Below, in pieces: positions 26,092 to 34,883 of a stretch of DNA of 64,000 nt. Below the pieces are notes generated by a model. It was given only the letters and a program-made list of their open reading frames with translations. It was not told the DNA's origin and made no database searches. Position 1 is the stretch's first letter; the number at the start of each line of letters is the position of its first letter. A program made the position numbers and the translations under genes. Source of the DNA: Adlercreutzia muris (GTDB lineage: Bacteria > Actinomycetota > Coriobacteriia > Coriobacteriales > Eggerthellaceae); the NCBI RefSeq assembly GCF_008831045.1, contig NZ_WAJS01000001.1:120876-184875 (forward strand), written 5' to 3'.

Positions 26092-26958
26092 ATGGTTTGG
26101 GGATCTATGATCGCATGGTACCTGTTCTTGGCGGGTGCATCCGCCGGGGCCTTCCTCACTTCGGCCTTTGTGGAGGCGAAGTACCCCGATAGCGTGAAGA
26201 TGCGCGTCGCAGGCCGCATTATCGCGCCGATCTTCCTCGGCATCGGGCTGCTCATGCTCATGCTGGATGCGGAGGCGGGGCTGCATAACCCGCTGCGCTT
26301 CTTCTACCTGGTGATGAACCCGGGTTCCGTAATGACCCTCGGCGTGTACTTCATCTGCGTGTTCATGCCGGTATCGGTGGTTGCCGCTCTGCTTGAGGTG
26401 CTGCGCCGTCCCGTGCCCAAGGGGCTGACCTGGGTGGGCATCGTGTCCGCCTTTTGCGTGGCCGCCTACACGGGTTTCCTGCTGGGCGTCGTGAAGGCCT
26501 ATCCGCTGTGGAACAACGCCATTCTGCCGGTGCTGTTCGTGGTGTCGGCCCTCTCGGCCGGTCTTGCCGCCACGAGTTTGGTGGGTCTGGTGACCGACCG
26601 GGAGCGTTTCGAACACATGTGGCTCATCAAGAAGAGCCATGTGATCCTGTCGGCCATCGAGATGGTGGTGCTCGTGACCATGCTCGTCATCGTGAGCTCG
26701 GGCAGCGCCGAGGGCGCCGCATCGGTGGCCTCGCTGGTGTCGGGTCAGTACGCGCCCATGTTTTGGGGCGGCCTGGTGCTGCTCGGCCTGGTGGCGCCCT
26801 TCGCCATCGAGGGATACCCCGTGTTCATCACGCGGAAGGTGGAGACGTCCACCACGTCCATGGTGGTGAGTGTCATCGGCGAGGGCGGTGTACTCGTGGG
26901 CGGCTTCATGCTGCGCCTGCTGGTTATTTTGGCGGCCCTGCCGGTGGTGTACCTGTAG
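26092..26958 (+). CDS. NrfD/PsrC-family quinol-interacting membrane subunit
   Basis: 288 residues with eight to nine hydrophobic helices (AWYLFLAGASAGAFLTSAF at the start is typical of NrfD/PsrC). The family binds quinol in the membrane and passes electrons to the ferredoxin subunit. It completes a TorD / catalytic / ferredoxin / anchor operon and is followed by strong hairpins. Whether the complex conserves energy or only oxidises quinol cannot be read from sequence. Confidence 0.92.
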   Translation: MVWGSMIAWYLFLAGASAGAFLTSAFVEAKYPDSVKMRVAGRIIAPIFLGIGLLMLMLDAEAGLHNPLRFFYLVMNPGSVMTLGVYFICVFMPVSVVAALLEVLRRPVPKGLTWVGIVSAFCVAAYTGFLLGVVKAYPLWNNAILPVLFVVSALSAGLAATSLVGLVTDRERFEHMWLIKKSHVILSAIEMVVLVTMLVIVSSGSAEGAASVASLVSGQYAPMFWGGLVLLGLVAPFAIEGYPVFITRKVETSTTSMVVSVIGEGGVLVGGFMLRLLVILAALPVVYL

Positions 26959-26972
26959 ACCCTTCAATGATG

Positions 26973-27019
26973 GGGCCGGGACACCTTACCGGGTAAAGTG
27001 CCCCAAAGTGTCCCGGCCC
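26973..27019 (+). terminator. Hairpin, GGGCCGGGACAC arms, TTACCGGGTAA apex
   Basis: Stem GGGCCGGGACAC (26973-26984) with GTGTCCCGGCCC (27008-27019); between them CTTACCGGGTAAAG forms part of an upper stem. It lies 14 bp after the NrfD stop. Confidence 0.75.
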
Positions 27020-27032
27020 TCGAATCCTGCAC

Positions 27033-27065
27033 AGTGGGACACCTTACCCGGTAAGGTGTCCCACT
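27033..27065. terminator. 33-bp near-perfect palindrome, shared terminator
   Basis: Arms AGTGGGACACCTTACC (27033-27048) and its exact reverse complement (27050-27065) around one base. It sits between converging transcripts (the NrfD operon and the MoxR gene) and probably terminates both. It shares GGGACACCTTACC with the hairpin 14 bp to its left. Confidence 0.8.
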
Positions 27066-27082
27066 TCTATCGGGGTGCGCCC

Positions 27083-28606
27083 CTACTCCTCTTCCAGGGT
27101 GATGCGGTCGATGCGGGCGGCCAGGTCGCTGCCGCGCTCGTAGAACTGGAGGTTCTGGTTGTGGGCGAAGTAGCGCTCGCAGCCGTGGTCGTTGATGAAG
27201 GCCATGCCGGCGCGGTTGACCGATAGGTCGGTTACCAGCATGAGCATCTCCTGGCCCTCGCCGAAGGCCTCTTCCACGAACCTGAACACGTTGTCCAGGG
27301 CGGCTGCGGCGTCATCGATGCTGCCGTCCAGCGCGTCCAGCCGCGCATTGAAGCGCTCCCGCAGCAGGTTGAACGTGGGCCCCTCCGGTCGTTCGGCCCC
27401 GGTGCGCAGTACCTCGTCCAGCAGGCCGATGGCCCGCTCGAAGGAGCGATAGCGCTCCTCGGTAAGCAGGCTCGCGGCCCGCTCCGTATCGCGGTCGTGG
27501 GCGAGGGCGGTGGCGGTGGCGCGCATGAGATCGGCCCCGTTGCCATCCTCTGCCACGCCTGCGGTAGCCAGGCGCGCCTTCAGGTCGGCCAGCACGCCGT
27601 GGGTGAACGCCGCGGCCTTCTCTTCCATAACGGCTTGGCGCAAACGGCCCACCGTGGCATCCACGATGAGCCCCATGACGGCCACGCGCTCGTCGAAGGG
27701 CGCCCGCCGTGCCCGCTCGGCCAGGCCCGTATCGGCCGTGCCCTCGAGAATGCGGTCGATCTGATAATCGCTGCGATACTTCGTGAACAGGTCGTAGTAC
27801 ATCGCGAACCGCTTCGCGATGTCGCCGTTCTGCACGTACTGTTCCACGAGCAGCTCGTCGACGGCCAAGCCCTGGGCCTCGTAGAGCTTGATCATGGCCG
27901 ACAGGTCGTCCCAGCCGCGGGCTGTGACGAAGGATGCGCCGTCGGGCGTGGCCTCCACGGCGTAGAAGTGGTTGCGCTCGATATCGAGGTAGGTGATGAC
28001 GGCCGGGTGCACTTCCGCCGACACGGCGAATTCGCGCCACACATCGTAGTCGGGCTCCACCTCGATGCGCTTCAGGCGGTCCCAGGTGGCGATGTCGAAA
28101 TCGTGGGCCGTGCGGTTGTACTCGGGCGGGTTGCCCGCGGTCACCACGATCCATCCGTCGGGCACGGCATGGCGGCCGAACACCTTGTACTGCAAGAATT
28201 GCAGCATGGCCGGGGTGAGGGTCTCCGACACGCAGTTGATCTCGTCCAGAAACAGGATGCCCTCGGGACGGCCCGTGGATTCCATGGCCTCGTAAACCGA
28301 GGCGATGATCTCGCTCATGGTGTACTCGGACACCTGGTATTCCACGCCGCCATAGGTCTTCGTGGCGATAAAGGGCAGCCCTAAGGCGCTTTGGCGCGTG
28401 TGGTGGGTCATGGAATAGGACACGAAGCCCACTTCCAGCTCCTGGGCGATCTGCTCCATAATGGCCGTCTTGCCGATGCCCGGGGCACCAAGCAGAAACA
28501 CTGGGCGCTGCCGGGCGGCCGGCAGCCGGTAGTTGCCGAACTCGTCCTTGGTGAAATAGGCCACCATGGCGTTCTTAATCTGCTGTTTCGCTTCGCGGAT
28601 GTTCAT
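27083..28606 (-). CDS. MoxR-type AAA+ ATPase
   Basis: 507 residues from ATG 28606, which has AAGGAG 7 bases upstream; a longer frame starting at 28720 lacks a ribosome site. Walker A GAPGIGKT is at 40-47, Walker B GILFLDEIN at 116-124, with sensor-like VVTAGNPPEYN following. The C-terminal 200 residues are a long helical extension rather than the short MoxR lid. MoxR ATPases act as chaperones that load metal ions or activate client complexes together with VWA-domain partners. The gene upstream on the same strand encodes such a partner, 56 bp away, so they form an operon. Confidence 0.9.
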   Translation of the reverse strand: MNIREAKQQIKNAMVAYFTKDEFGNYRLPAARQRPVFLLGAPGIGKTAIMEQIAQELEVGFVSYSMTHHTRQSALGLPFIATKTYGGVEYQVSEYTMSEIIASVYEAMESTGRPEGILFLDEINCVSETLTPAMLQFLQYKVFGRHAVPDGWIVVTAGNPPEYNRTAHDFDIATWDRLKRIEVEPDYDVWREFAVSAEVHPAVITYLDIERNHFYAVEATPDGASFVTARGWDDLSAMIKLYEAQGLAVDELLVEQYVQNGDIAKRFAMYYDLFTKYRSDYQIDRILEGTADTGLAERARRAPFDERVAVMGLIVDATVGRLRQAVMEEKAAAFTHGVLADLKARLATAGVAEDGNGADLMRATATALAHDRDTERAASLLTEERYRSFERAIGLLDEVLRTGAERPEGPTFNLLRERFNARLDALDGSIDDAAAALDNVFRFVEEAFGEGQEMLMLVTDLSVNRAGMAFINDHGCERYFAHNQNLQFYERGSDLAARIDRITLEEE

Positions 28607-28662
28607 AGGGGGCTCCTTTACGGACGGCGGTTCGTGAAATGGCGGCGAGGGAAGAGCTATGG

Positions 28663-30207
28663 TCAGAGGGGCTCCTCTTCTAATACGAAGGTCTCGTCCA
28701 AAACGACTTTCATGGCCCACGGAGGCACCGGGGCGCTGGCGGCGGCATCGTCGGAATCGAGGAAAACGAAGGCGGTCTCAAAGGCGGGGCGCCGGGCGGG
28801 ATAGGTGCCCTGGCCGTCGGTGAAGTAGAGGAGGCCGCCGAGGTCGTTTAGCTCGCCAGCTGCGAGGGCTTCGTCCACGTAGGCGAACACGGGACGGAAA
28901 TCAGTGCCCCCCAGGCCCTTGATGACAGGATTTTCCAGGTAGTCTTCCAAATCGCGCAGGCAGGTGATGCGGGCCACGTCGGTCACGGCGGCGTCGCACT
29001 GGATGACGAGCACGTTCATCTTCGAGAAGAAATTCGTCTCGTCGGCGAGGATAGAATAGGTGCGCTCGATGAAGCGCCGCACGAGGCCGTCTTTGGTGGA
29101 GGCCGAGGTGTCGATGGCGATGACGAAGTCGCGGATGCGCTTCTCCTCGGCGAATTCCACCGGCTCCACGAGGGGCAGGTTGCCGTACAGCTGAAGGCCG
29201 TAGGTGTAGAAGACGTAGTCGAACTCGTCGTCGTTCACGCGAATTTGCTCGCCCATGCGGGAGAACTTGCGCAGGAAGGCGCGGTAGTCGTGCTTCTCGC
29301 GGGTGACCTTGCGCAGGTTCATGGCCAAGTTCGAGCCCTCGATGCCCCACAGCTTCGCGTAGGCGTCCAGCTGAACGCCCATTTCCAGGGCGGCGTTCTC
29401 CCATTGCTCGCGGGAGCGGTCCAGCTGCACCGTGTCGGCGAAGCGCTCGCCGATGGCCCGGGCGGCGTGCTCGGGGGCCTCCTTTTGGGTGATGTCGGCG
29501 GCATCCATGGCCCGGTGGGCCTTGTGGCTGTAGGGAACGTCGGCGGCCTCGTCGGGAATATCCATATCGGTGCCGGGGGTATCGGCCGCGCCGGCGGCGG
29601 CTCCGCGTTGGCCCGTGCCCTCAGCCGCCTCGCCCTCGGCCCGGGTGCCGTCGTCTCCCTCGGCCACGGTGACGGCGTGCCAGGGGCGATGGTCGTCCAC
29701 GGAGAAGCGAGCTGCGAGGCGAGCAAGTTCCTCGGCACTTGTGCCCGCAGCACGGCGCTCGCGCAGGGCCGCGTAGACGCGCTCGGCGGTCATAAGGCCG
29801 GCTTCTTCGGCCATGCGCTCTAGCTCGGGGCGCGAGGCGGCGGCCGTTGCCGTGCGCGTAGCGGGAAGATCCAACTGGTCGATGACCGATTCCACCACCA
29901 TATCGCAGGCGATGTCCCACAAATCGGGCTCCACATTCGCGCCAGGATACAGGTGCAGGAACACATTGTGCAGCACCACGTGCAGGTAGGAGCGGGTGGC
30001 CTCGGCGCTGTCGCGGGCATAGGTGCGGGCCCAGATGGCCGGGTCGAAGCGCAGGTGGGCGCCATCGGTGGCGAGGGTGGCGCCGGGAGTGGGCAGGGGA
30101 ACCAGCCGCGCGAAGGCGGCGCTCATGAAGCGCAGGTTCACCAGAAGGCCGTTGCGCACCAGGTCGAGCGCATCGCAGGCCAGCGCCTCCATCTCGCGTT
30201 CGTGCAC
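28663..30207 (-). CDS. VWA-domain protein with DUF2201-type metallopeptidase-like N-terminus
   Basis: 514 residues from GTG 30207, preceded by GAGAGGAG. The N-terminal half resembles the putative metallopeptidase domain DUF2201_N, but its expected HExxH-like site reads HVVLHNVFLH, so the Glu appears replaced by Val and catalysis is doubtful. A charged, low-complexity middle follows. The C-terminal VWA-like domain has a complete MIDAS: DTSAS (in VIAIDTSASTKDG), a Thr in GLGGTDFRPVF, and the Asp in LLYFTDGQG. It is co-transcribed with the MoxR ATPase at 27083. MoxR/VWA pairs remodel or activate other proteins; the client is unknown, though the divergent LRR-like gene is a candidate. Confidence 0.85.
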   Translation of the reverse strand: MHEREMEALACDALDLVRNGLLVNLRFMSAAFARLVPLPTPGATLATDGAHLRFDPAIWARTYARDSAEATRSYLHVVLHNVFLHLYPGANVEPDLWDIACDMVVESVIDQLDLPATRTATAAASRPELERMAEEAGLMTAERVYAALRERRAAGTSAEELARLAARFSVDDHRPWHAVTVAEGDDGTRAEGEAAEGTGQRGAAAGAADTPGTDMDIPDEAADVPYSHKAHRAMDAADITQKEAPEHAARAIGERFADTVQLDRSREQWENAALEMGVQLDAYAKLWGIEGSNLAMNLRKVTREKHDYRAFLRKFSRMGEQIRVNDDEFDYVFYTYGLQLYGNLPLVEPVEFAEEKRIRDFVIAIDTSASTKDGLVRRFIERTYSILADETNFFSKMNVLVIQCDAAVTDVARITCLRDLEDYLENPVIKGLGGTDFRPVFAYVDEALAAGELNDLGGLLYFTDGQGTYPARRPAFETAFVFLDSDDAAASAPVPPWAMKVVLDETFVLEEEPL

Positions 30208-30220
30208 CGTGCCCCACTCC

Positions 30221-30307
30221 TCTCGCCCTCGCGCGCCGCGCCGCGCCCCTCTCGCCCTCGCGCGCCGCGCCGCGCCCCTCTCGCCCTCGCGCGCCGCGCC
30301 GGGCTCC
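30221..30307. repeat. Three tandem 29-bp GC-rich repeats in the leader of the VWA gene
   Basis: Units start at 30221, 30250 and 30279; the first two are identical and the third is altered in its last bases. The unit contains TCTCGCCCTCGCGCGCCGCG. On the VWA-gene strand it is purine-rich with repeated GAGAGGGGCG, a potential decoy ribosome site. Confidence 0.85.
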
Positions 30308-30333
30308 TCTTGCAAGGAGAGCACTCTCGACTT

Positions 30334-30489
30334 TTCTGGCCAAAAAAGCTTCGAGTGAGCTCTTTCTCTCGTGAAAAGCAGAGAAACGAAGCCTTCTTTG
30401 CGAAATCTGGCGACAAAACAGGGCCAAAATCGCACGAGAACGCCGTTTTGCGGGTCAAGAGCGCTCACTCGAAGCCTTTTTGGCCAGAA
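30334..30489. repeat. Long inverted repeat (27-bp arms) in the divergent promoter region
   Basis: Left arm 30334-30360 begins TTCTGGCCAAAAAAGCTTCG; right arm 30463-30489 is its reverse complement at 26 of 27 positions. The 102-bp centre holds a smaller inverted repeat TTTCTCT / AGAGAAA. It lies between the VWA gene and the divergent LRR-like gene. Confidence 0.8.
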
Positions 30490-30596
30490 ATCGGCAAAGT
30501 GCTCTGTCGTTGTGCCGTTTCGTGGCGTAGTGTAGCATGGGGCGCACACGGGGTAAACAGCCTGCGAGCATCGGAATTGGGAAGGTGCACAAAACT

Positions 30597-32999
30597 ATGG
30601 ACGGTAATGCTCTGGTCTTTCGCGACGCAACTTCTTCCATCGACAATCTCATTGCGCGGGCGCAAGAAAACCCGCTGGCGCTCTCGCTGGCCGATGTGAT
30701 CCTGGAAGAGCCAGGCCACGCCATTGAGGGCGAGAACTGGCGCCCGCAGCTGGCCCCCTACAAGCCCTGGGTACACGATGCGGCCCTGGACGAGACTGAC
30801 GAGCTTGATGGCACCGACGGCGATCTGCTGATCGTAGGCGCTCTTGGCATGGGCATCTCAGATGAGGAGCGCATGGCGCTGATCGGCGACGCGCTGCGCG
30901 GGGAGGCGGCCGGCGCCGCCGGGGACGAACGGCCGCTCACGCCCCACGAGCTGTGGACGCTCGGGCAGACGCCCCGCTGGATTCCGCCCCATGAGCGTGA
31001 AACATCGCAAAACCGTGAAACACTTGAAAATAACCGTGGAACAACAGATACATGCCGTGAAACAAATTTGGCAGCCTGTGAAACATCAGGAATATTGCGT
31101 GAAACATCGAGCGAAGCTGACGAAGCACCGAGCGATCCCTATGGAGTGGCGGCCACTGACTATTTCGCTACCATGGTGCCGGTGCAGGTGCGCCGCGACG
31201 GTGGTGGCTTCGCCCTGTCGGCCGTGCACCTGTCGGCTTTGGCCGACCATGGGCTTCCCAGCGATCAGCTTATCGTGGCGATACCGGCGTTCATCGACGG
31301 GGTGCCCGTGGTGCGCATCGCGTCGGAGGCCTTCGCCCGGCGCTTCACGAGCGGGGCATCGGTGCGGCTGCTCGTGGTGCCCGACACGGTGGAGGTGATC
31401 GGCGCCCAGGCCTTCGGGTCAGTGTGCGCCGAGGTGGTGTACTTGGGCGCGGGCGTGCGCGTGTACGACCCGGCGCCGCTGGACTTGGCGCTGCCCAACC
31501 CGCGGCTGACGGCCCGGCGCTACCGGGTAAGCCCCTCCAACGAGCGCTTCGTCGTGGTCGGGGACTGTTTGCTGGAGCGAATTGGGGCCGCTTCGTCCTC
31601 GAGCGTTGGGGTTGCCGCAGGTAACGCGGACGGGGGAGGCGGCAACATCGGCGATTGCCCCATCAATGGTGCAATCGGGCGGCGCACTGCTGTCAGTGGA
31701 GGCCCCGTGGCCGATGACGACGGGAGCGTTTTCCGCCTGTTGTTTGCGGAGGCGCCCTATGGCGAGCGGCTTGCCATGCCCGATGGCGTGCAGATCGTGG
31801 GGCCGGCCCTGCTGGCGAAGGGGGTGACCCCTCCCCACGTCATCGATGCTCCGGCATCGCTGGTCCGTGTTGACGGCGCCGTGCCTCCCGAGACCGTGTG
31901 GCGTGGCGACGACCCGGCAGCCCTTGCCCGGGTGGTCGCGCGCTGCGGCGGCCGCGTGACCGACTTCCAGGCAGTGGACGATGCGCAGTGCTGGTACGGT
32001 TTCGCCGCGCCCGCGCCCATGGCTGCGCCTGACAACTGCGACGCGGCCGTTGCCGGCTCCCCGCCGGCATCATTTGCGGCCGCTTCAGCGTCGCCCGCCT
32101 CCCGCGAAGCCCATCTGGTGGCGGGGCCGCCGGCGCCCGATTCGGTGTCGCGCCAGTTCTCGTCTGCGGCCCACGCGCGGATGCGCGGCGCGTCCGACGT
32201 GTCGGCTCGGGAGGCGGCGGCCAGCGCGGCCAGCGCCATGGTGGCGCCCGTGTCGGCGGCCGACCGTCTGGCGCTGCCCCGGACGGTAGAGGGCGCCCCG
32301 CTCACGGTTGTTGCCGAGCGGGCCCTCATCACGGCACCGGCCACCCTTGCCATCCCCGACACCGTGCGCGCAGTGCGCGACGGCAACGCCTGCAAGGGCA
32401 CGCGCAAGCTCATGCTGTCCGAGGGCCTGCGCACCATTGGCGCCCACTGCTTCTGCTCGCGCACACTGGCGGGGCCGGTGCTCATTCCTGCTAGCGTTAC
32501 CAGCATCGGCGAGGGCAGCTTCGAGTACGCCGTGGTGCGCCTGGCTGCGGCCGATGTCGTGGTGCACATCACGTCTGACCAGCTCATGAGTTGCTTCTTG
32601 GCCACGCCCGACGACGGCGTTCCCTTCGACTTCGCCCGCTACGACGATCAGCTGCTCACAGGTCGCGGCCTGCCCGATCACCTGGGGGCACTGCTCCATC
32701 GCCTGGCCGCCCCCTTCCGCTTAGCGCCCGCGATGCGCGACCGTATCGTGGAAGCCCTGCGCGAGCGGGCGGTCGAGGCGTGCCAATACGTGGCCCGCGA
32801 GGGGGACATCGCCATGGTGCGGGCCCTCGCCGACGCCGGCTTCCTCGATGACGGCGATCTCTTCGACCGTCAGATCGAGCGCCTGCGCGCCAGCAACCGC
32901 ACCGACTGCGTCCTGTTCCTCATGAACTGGCAGCACGACCGCACCGAGGCCGCCCGCGCCACGGCCCCCCAACGGGCTCGCGACCGCTTCGCGCTGTAG
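30597..32999 (+). CDS. Large protein with degenerate leucine-rich repeats (BspA/LRR_5-like)
   Basis: About 800 residues, no signal peptide or membrane segment. Two regions resemble LRR_5 units: VPDTVEVIGAQAFGSVCAEV (about residues 270-290) and SEGLRTIGAHCFCSRTLAGP with IPASVTSIGEGSFEYA (about 620-660). The C-terminus (REGDIAMVRALADAGFLDDG) is ankyrin-like. Residues about 135-170 come from a lower-GC in-frame repeat in which Arg-Glu-Thr recurs every 6-7 residues. Start at ATG 30597, with GGGAAGG upstream, is preferred over 30537. It is divergent from the VWA/MoxR operon. Exact function unknown; a cytosolic protein-binding scaffold is plausible. Confidence 0.7.
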   Translation: MDGNALVFRDATSSIDNLIARAQENPLALSLADVILEEPGHAIEGENWRPQLAPYKPWVHDAALDETDELDGTDGDLLIVGALGMGISDEERMALIGDALRGEAAGAAGDERPLTPHELWTLGQTPRWIPPHERETSQNRETLENNRGTTDTCRETNLAACETSGILRETSSEADEAPSDPYGVAATDYFATMVPVQVRRDGGGFALSAVHLSALADHGLPSDQLIVAIPAFIDGVPVVRIASEAFARRFTSGASVRLLVVPDTVEVIGAQAFGSVCAEVVYLGAGVRVYDPAPLDLALPNPRLTARRYRVSPSNERFVVVGDCLLERIGAASSSSVGVAAGNADGGGGNIGDCPINGAIGRRTAVSGGPVADDDGSVFRLLFAEAPYGERLAMPDGVQIVGPALLAKGVTPPHVIDAPASLVRVDGAVPPETVWRGDDPAALARVVARCGGRVTDFQAVDDAQCWYGFAAPAPMAAPDNCDAAVAGSPPASFAAASASPASREAHLVAGPPAPDSVSRQFSSAAHARMRGASDVSAREAAASAASAMVAPVSAADRLALPRTVEGAPLTVVAERALITAPATLAIPDTVRAVRDGNACKGTRKLMLSEGLRTIGAHCFCSRTLAGPVLIPASVTSIGEGSFEYAVVRLAAADVVVHITSDQLMSCFLATPDDGVPFDFARYDDQLLTGRGLPDHLGALLHRLAAPFRLAPAMRDRIVEALRERAVEACQYVAREGDIAMVRALADAGFLDDGDLFDRQIERLRASNRTDCVLFLMNWQHDRTEAARATAPQRARDRFAL
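30997..31106 (+). repeat. In-frame short tandem repeat with six GTGAAACA-type cores
   Basis: GTGAAACA occurs at 30997, 31015, 31057, 31078 and 31099, and GTGGAACA at 31036; spacing is 18, 21, 21, 21, 21. All are in frame with the LRR-like gene. The region is visibly lower in GC than its surroundings. Confidence 0.85.
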
Positions 33000-33513
33000 A
33001 TGCCGACTTGATCTCCGGAGGTGCACTGCGTGGCAAAGTGCTTCGCAGATCAACGGCCGCAAAATACCGATCTGATCGCGAAAAACGATGTTTTTGGCCG
33101 TTTTCTCGTGATTTCAAACCGACTGCAACGGAAAGCTGCCCCGAAGTGATGATGCGCCCGTTCGTATCGTCGATTCGCGCCCAGAACTGCATTATGCACC
33201 CCCTTTCGGGAGAGAAATAGCCCCGAAATAGCGATGCGCCTGAGCGCACCGGTGTTTTGCGCCCAAAAAAAGCACGCCCTTCCGGCGAAAGCGGCCCTTA
33301 TCCGCTAAAGTGGATATCGCACATGAGGAAACAACGGCGCGAAGACAACGGCGCGAAGACAGCTGCGTGAAGACGGCTGTGCTCAGGCGGCACAGGCGCC
33401 ATCGCCGGGACAGGGCTGCGCGGGTAACAGCAAGGAGCGGCAAACAACAAGAGGCAGGCGCGGAGCGGTAAGCGACAAGCATCATCCGATACGGGGCAGA
33501 AGAGGGGGCGGTT
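33000..33513. other. Gene-free interval with short repeats
   Basis: About 510 bp between the LRR-like gene and the ClC gene. No supported gene. It holds three tandem 14-bp units (33331-33372, first two identical, ACAACGGCGCGAAG), a small inverted repeat GCACT / AGTGC near 33021, and an AACGGCC / GGCCGTT pair about 33053-33104. Two similar GCGCCCA-containing stretches occur near 33176 and 33262. Confidence 0.5.
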
Positions 33514-34782
33514 GTGGGAAAACTGGCGGCGAAAGCGGGGCGCGGGGCGCTGTTCGGGGTGCTCACGGTGGCGCTCGGCGGGTTTGCGGGGGCCTTTGCC
33601 TGGGCGTTCTTCTTTCTCATGAACCTCGGTATCGATCTTCTGTGGGTGAAGGCCCCGGCTGCCCTGGAGGCTCAGGGGCTTCCCGCCGTCGTGTATCCGC
33701 TGGCGTTCTGCCTGGCGGGCGGTGCGATCATCGGGCTCTTCCAGAGGCGATGCGGGGCCTATCCCGAAGATATGAACACGGTGATGGCCCAGGTGAAGGC
33801 CACGGGCCGCTACGAGTACCGCCATCTGGGCGCATCGTTTACAGGTGCGCTGCTGCCGCTTTTGTTCGGCGGCTCCATCGGCCCCGAGGCGGGGCTCACG
33901 GGTGTGATCGCGGGGCTCGCCACCTGGGTGGGCGACAAGATGCGCTTCATGGGGTCGCAGGTGCGCGAGCTGTCGCAGGTGGGCGTGGCGGCCGTGGTGT
34001 CGGCCACGTTCTCGGCGCCCCTGTTCGGCCTGGCTGCGCCTCTGGCGGGGTATGCCGACGAGTCTGCGGGAGCGGCTCCGTCGACCATCGAGGTGCCCCG
34101 GGCGACGAAGCTGGTTGCCTACCTGCTCGCCATCGCCGGGGCCCTGGGGGCCATGGTCGGGCTCGGGTCTCTGTTCGGCCAAGGAGGAGGCCTGCCCCAT
34201 TTCTCCACCATCGCCATTGGCGCTTTGGAACTGGCCTGGGGCATTCCCCTTGCGTTGCTGGGGGCTGCGGCCGGCTGGCTCTTTCACGGCAGTGGCCGGA
34301 TCGTGCGCGGGCTGGCCAGCCGCCTGGGGGATCGCCCCGTGGCGAAGGCGGTGGCGGCCGGAGCGTTCCTCGGCGCCGCGGGCGTCGTGCTTCCCTTCAC
34401 GATGTTCGCCGGCGAGGCCCAAACCGAGCAGCTCGCGGCCACGTGGACCACGTTCAGCGCGGCGGCCCTCATGGCCACGGGATTCCTGAAGGTGATCGTC
34501 ACCCAGGTTTGCCTGGGCCTGGGCTGGCGCGGCGGCCACTTCTTCCCGATCATCTTCGCTGGTATCGCCATCGGCTACGGCGCCGCGGCGCTCACGGGCG
34601 TCGATCCCGTCTTCGCCCTGTGCGCCGCCACTGCCGGCCTGACTGGCTGTGTCATGCGCCAACCGCTCATGACGGCGCTGCTGCTGTTTCTGGTGTTTCC
34701 CGTGAAGGCCGCCTTCGTGCTTTTGGCCGCCGCGGCCATCGGTGCCCTCGTTCCCGTGCCGAGAGGCTGGCTGGAACGATAG
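33514..34782 (+). CDS. ClC-family chloride channel/transporter
   Basis: 422 residues with 10-12 hydrophobic segments. Hallmarks of the ClC family are visible: GGSIGPEAGLTG near residue 125, and the later GGHFFPIIFAGIAIG and GCVMRQPLMTALLLF segments. The GSIGPE form is closer to YfeO-like members than to the GREGP of EcClC, so the gating Glu position may differ. Start is GTG 33514 with AGGGGG upstream. Expected role: anion transport, possibly H+/Cl- exchange for acid tolerance. Neighbours give no operon context. Confidence 0.85.
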   Translation: MGKLAAKAGRGALFGVLTVALGGFAGAFAWAFFFLMNLGIDLLWVKAPAALEAQGLPAVVYPLAFCLAGGAIIGLFQRRCGAYPEDMNTVMAQVKATGRYEYRHLGASFTGALLPLLFGGSIGPEAGLTGVIAGLATWVGDKMRFMGSQVRELSQVGVAAVVSATFSAPLFGLAAPLAGYADESAGAAPSTIEVPRATKLVAYLLAIAGALGAMVGLGSLFGQGGGLPHFSTIAIGALELAWGIPLALLGAAAGWLFHGSGRIVRGLASRLGDRPVAKAVAAGAFLGAAGVVLPFTMFAGEAQTEQLAATWTTFSAAALMATGFLKVIVTQVCLGLGWRGGHFFPIIFAGIAIGYGAAALTGVDPVFALCAATAGLTGCVMRQPLMTALLLFLVFPVKAAFVLLAAAAIGALVPVPRGWLER

Positions 34783-34883
34783 CGGCCGCACCCCAGGGAG
34801 AGACCTTGTGCGGGCCGGCGTTTCATCCCGGCGTGGTAGAGTGGGCGAAGAGCATTCAACGCGGAGAAGAGAGGGGTGGAGCG

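Noticed and set aside
30997..31106. A true parS centromere
   Set aside because: Only direct half-sites occur, none forms the full 16-bp palindrome, and they encode an in-frame peptide repeat.
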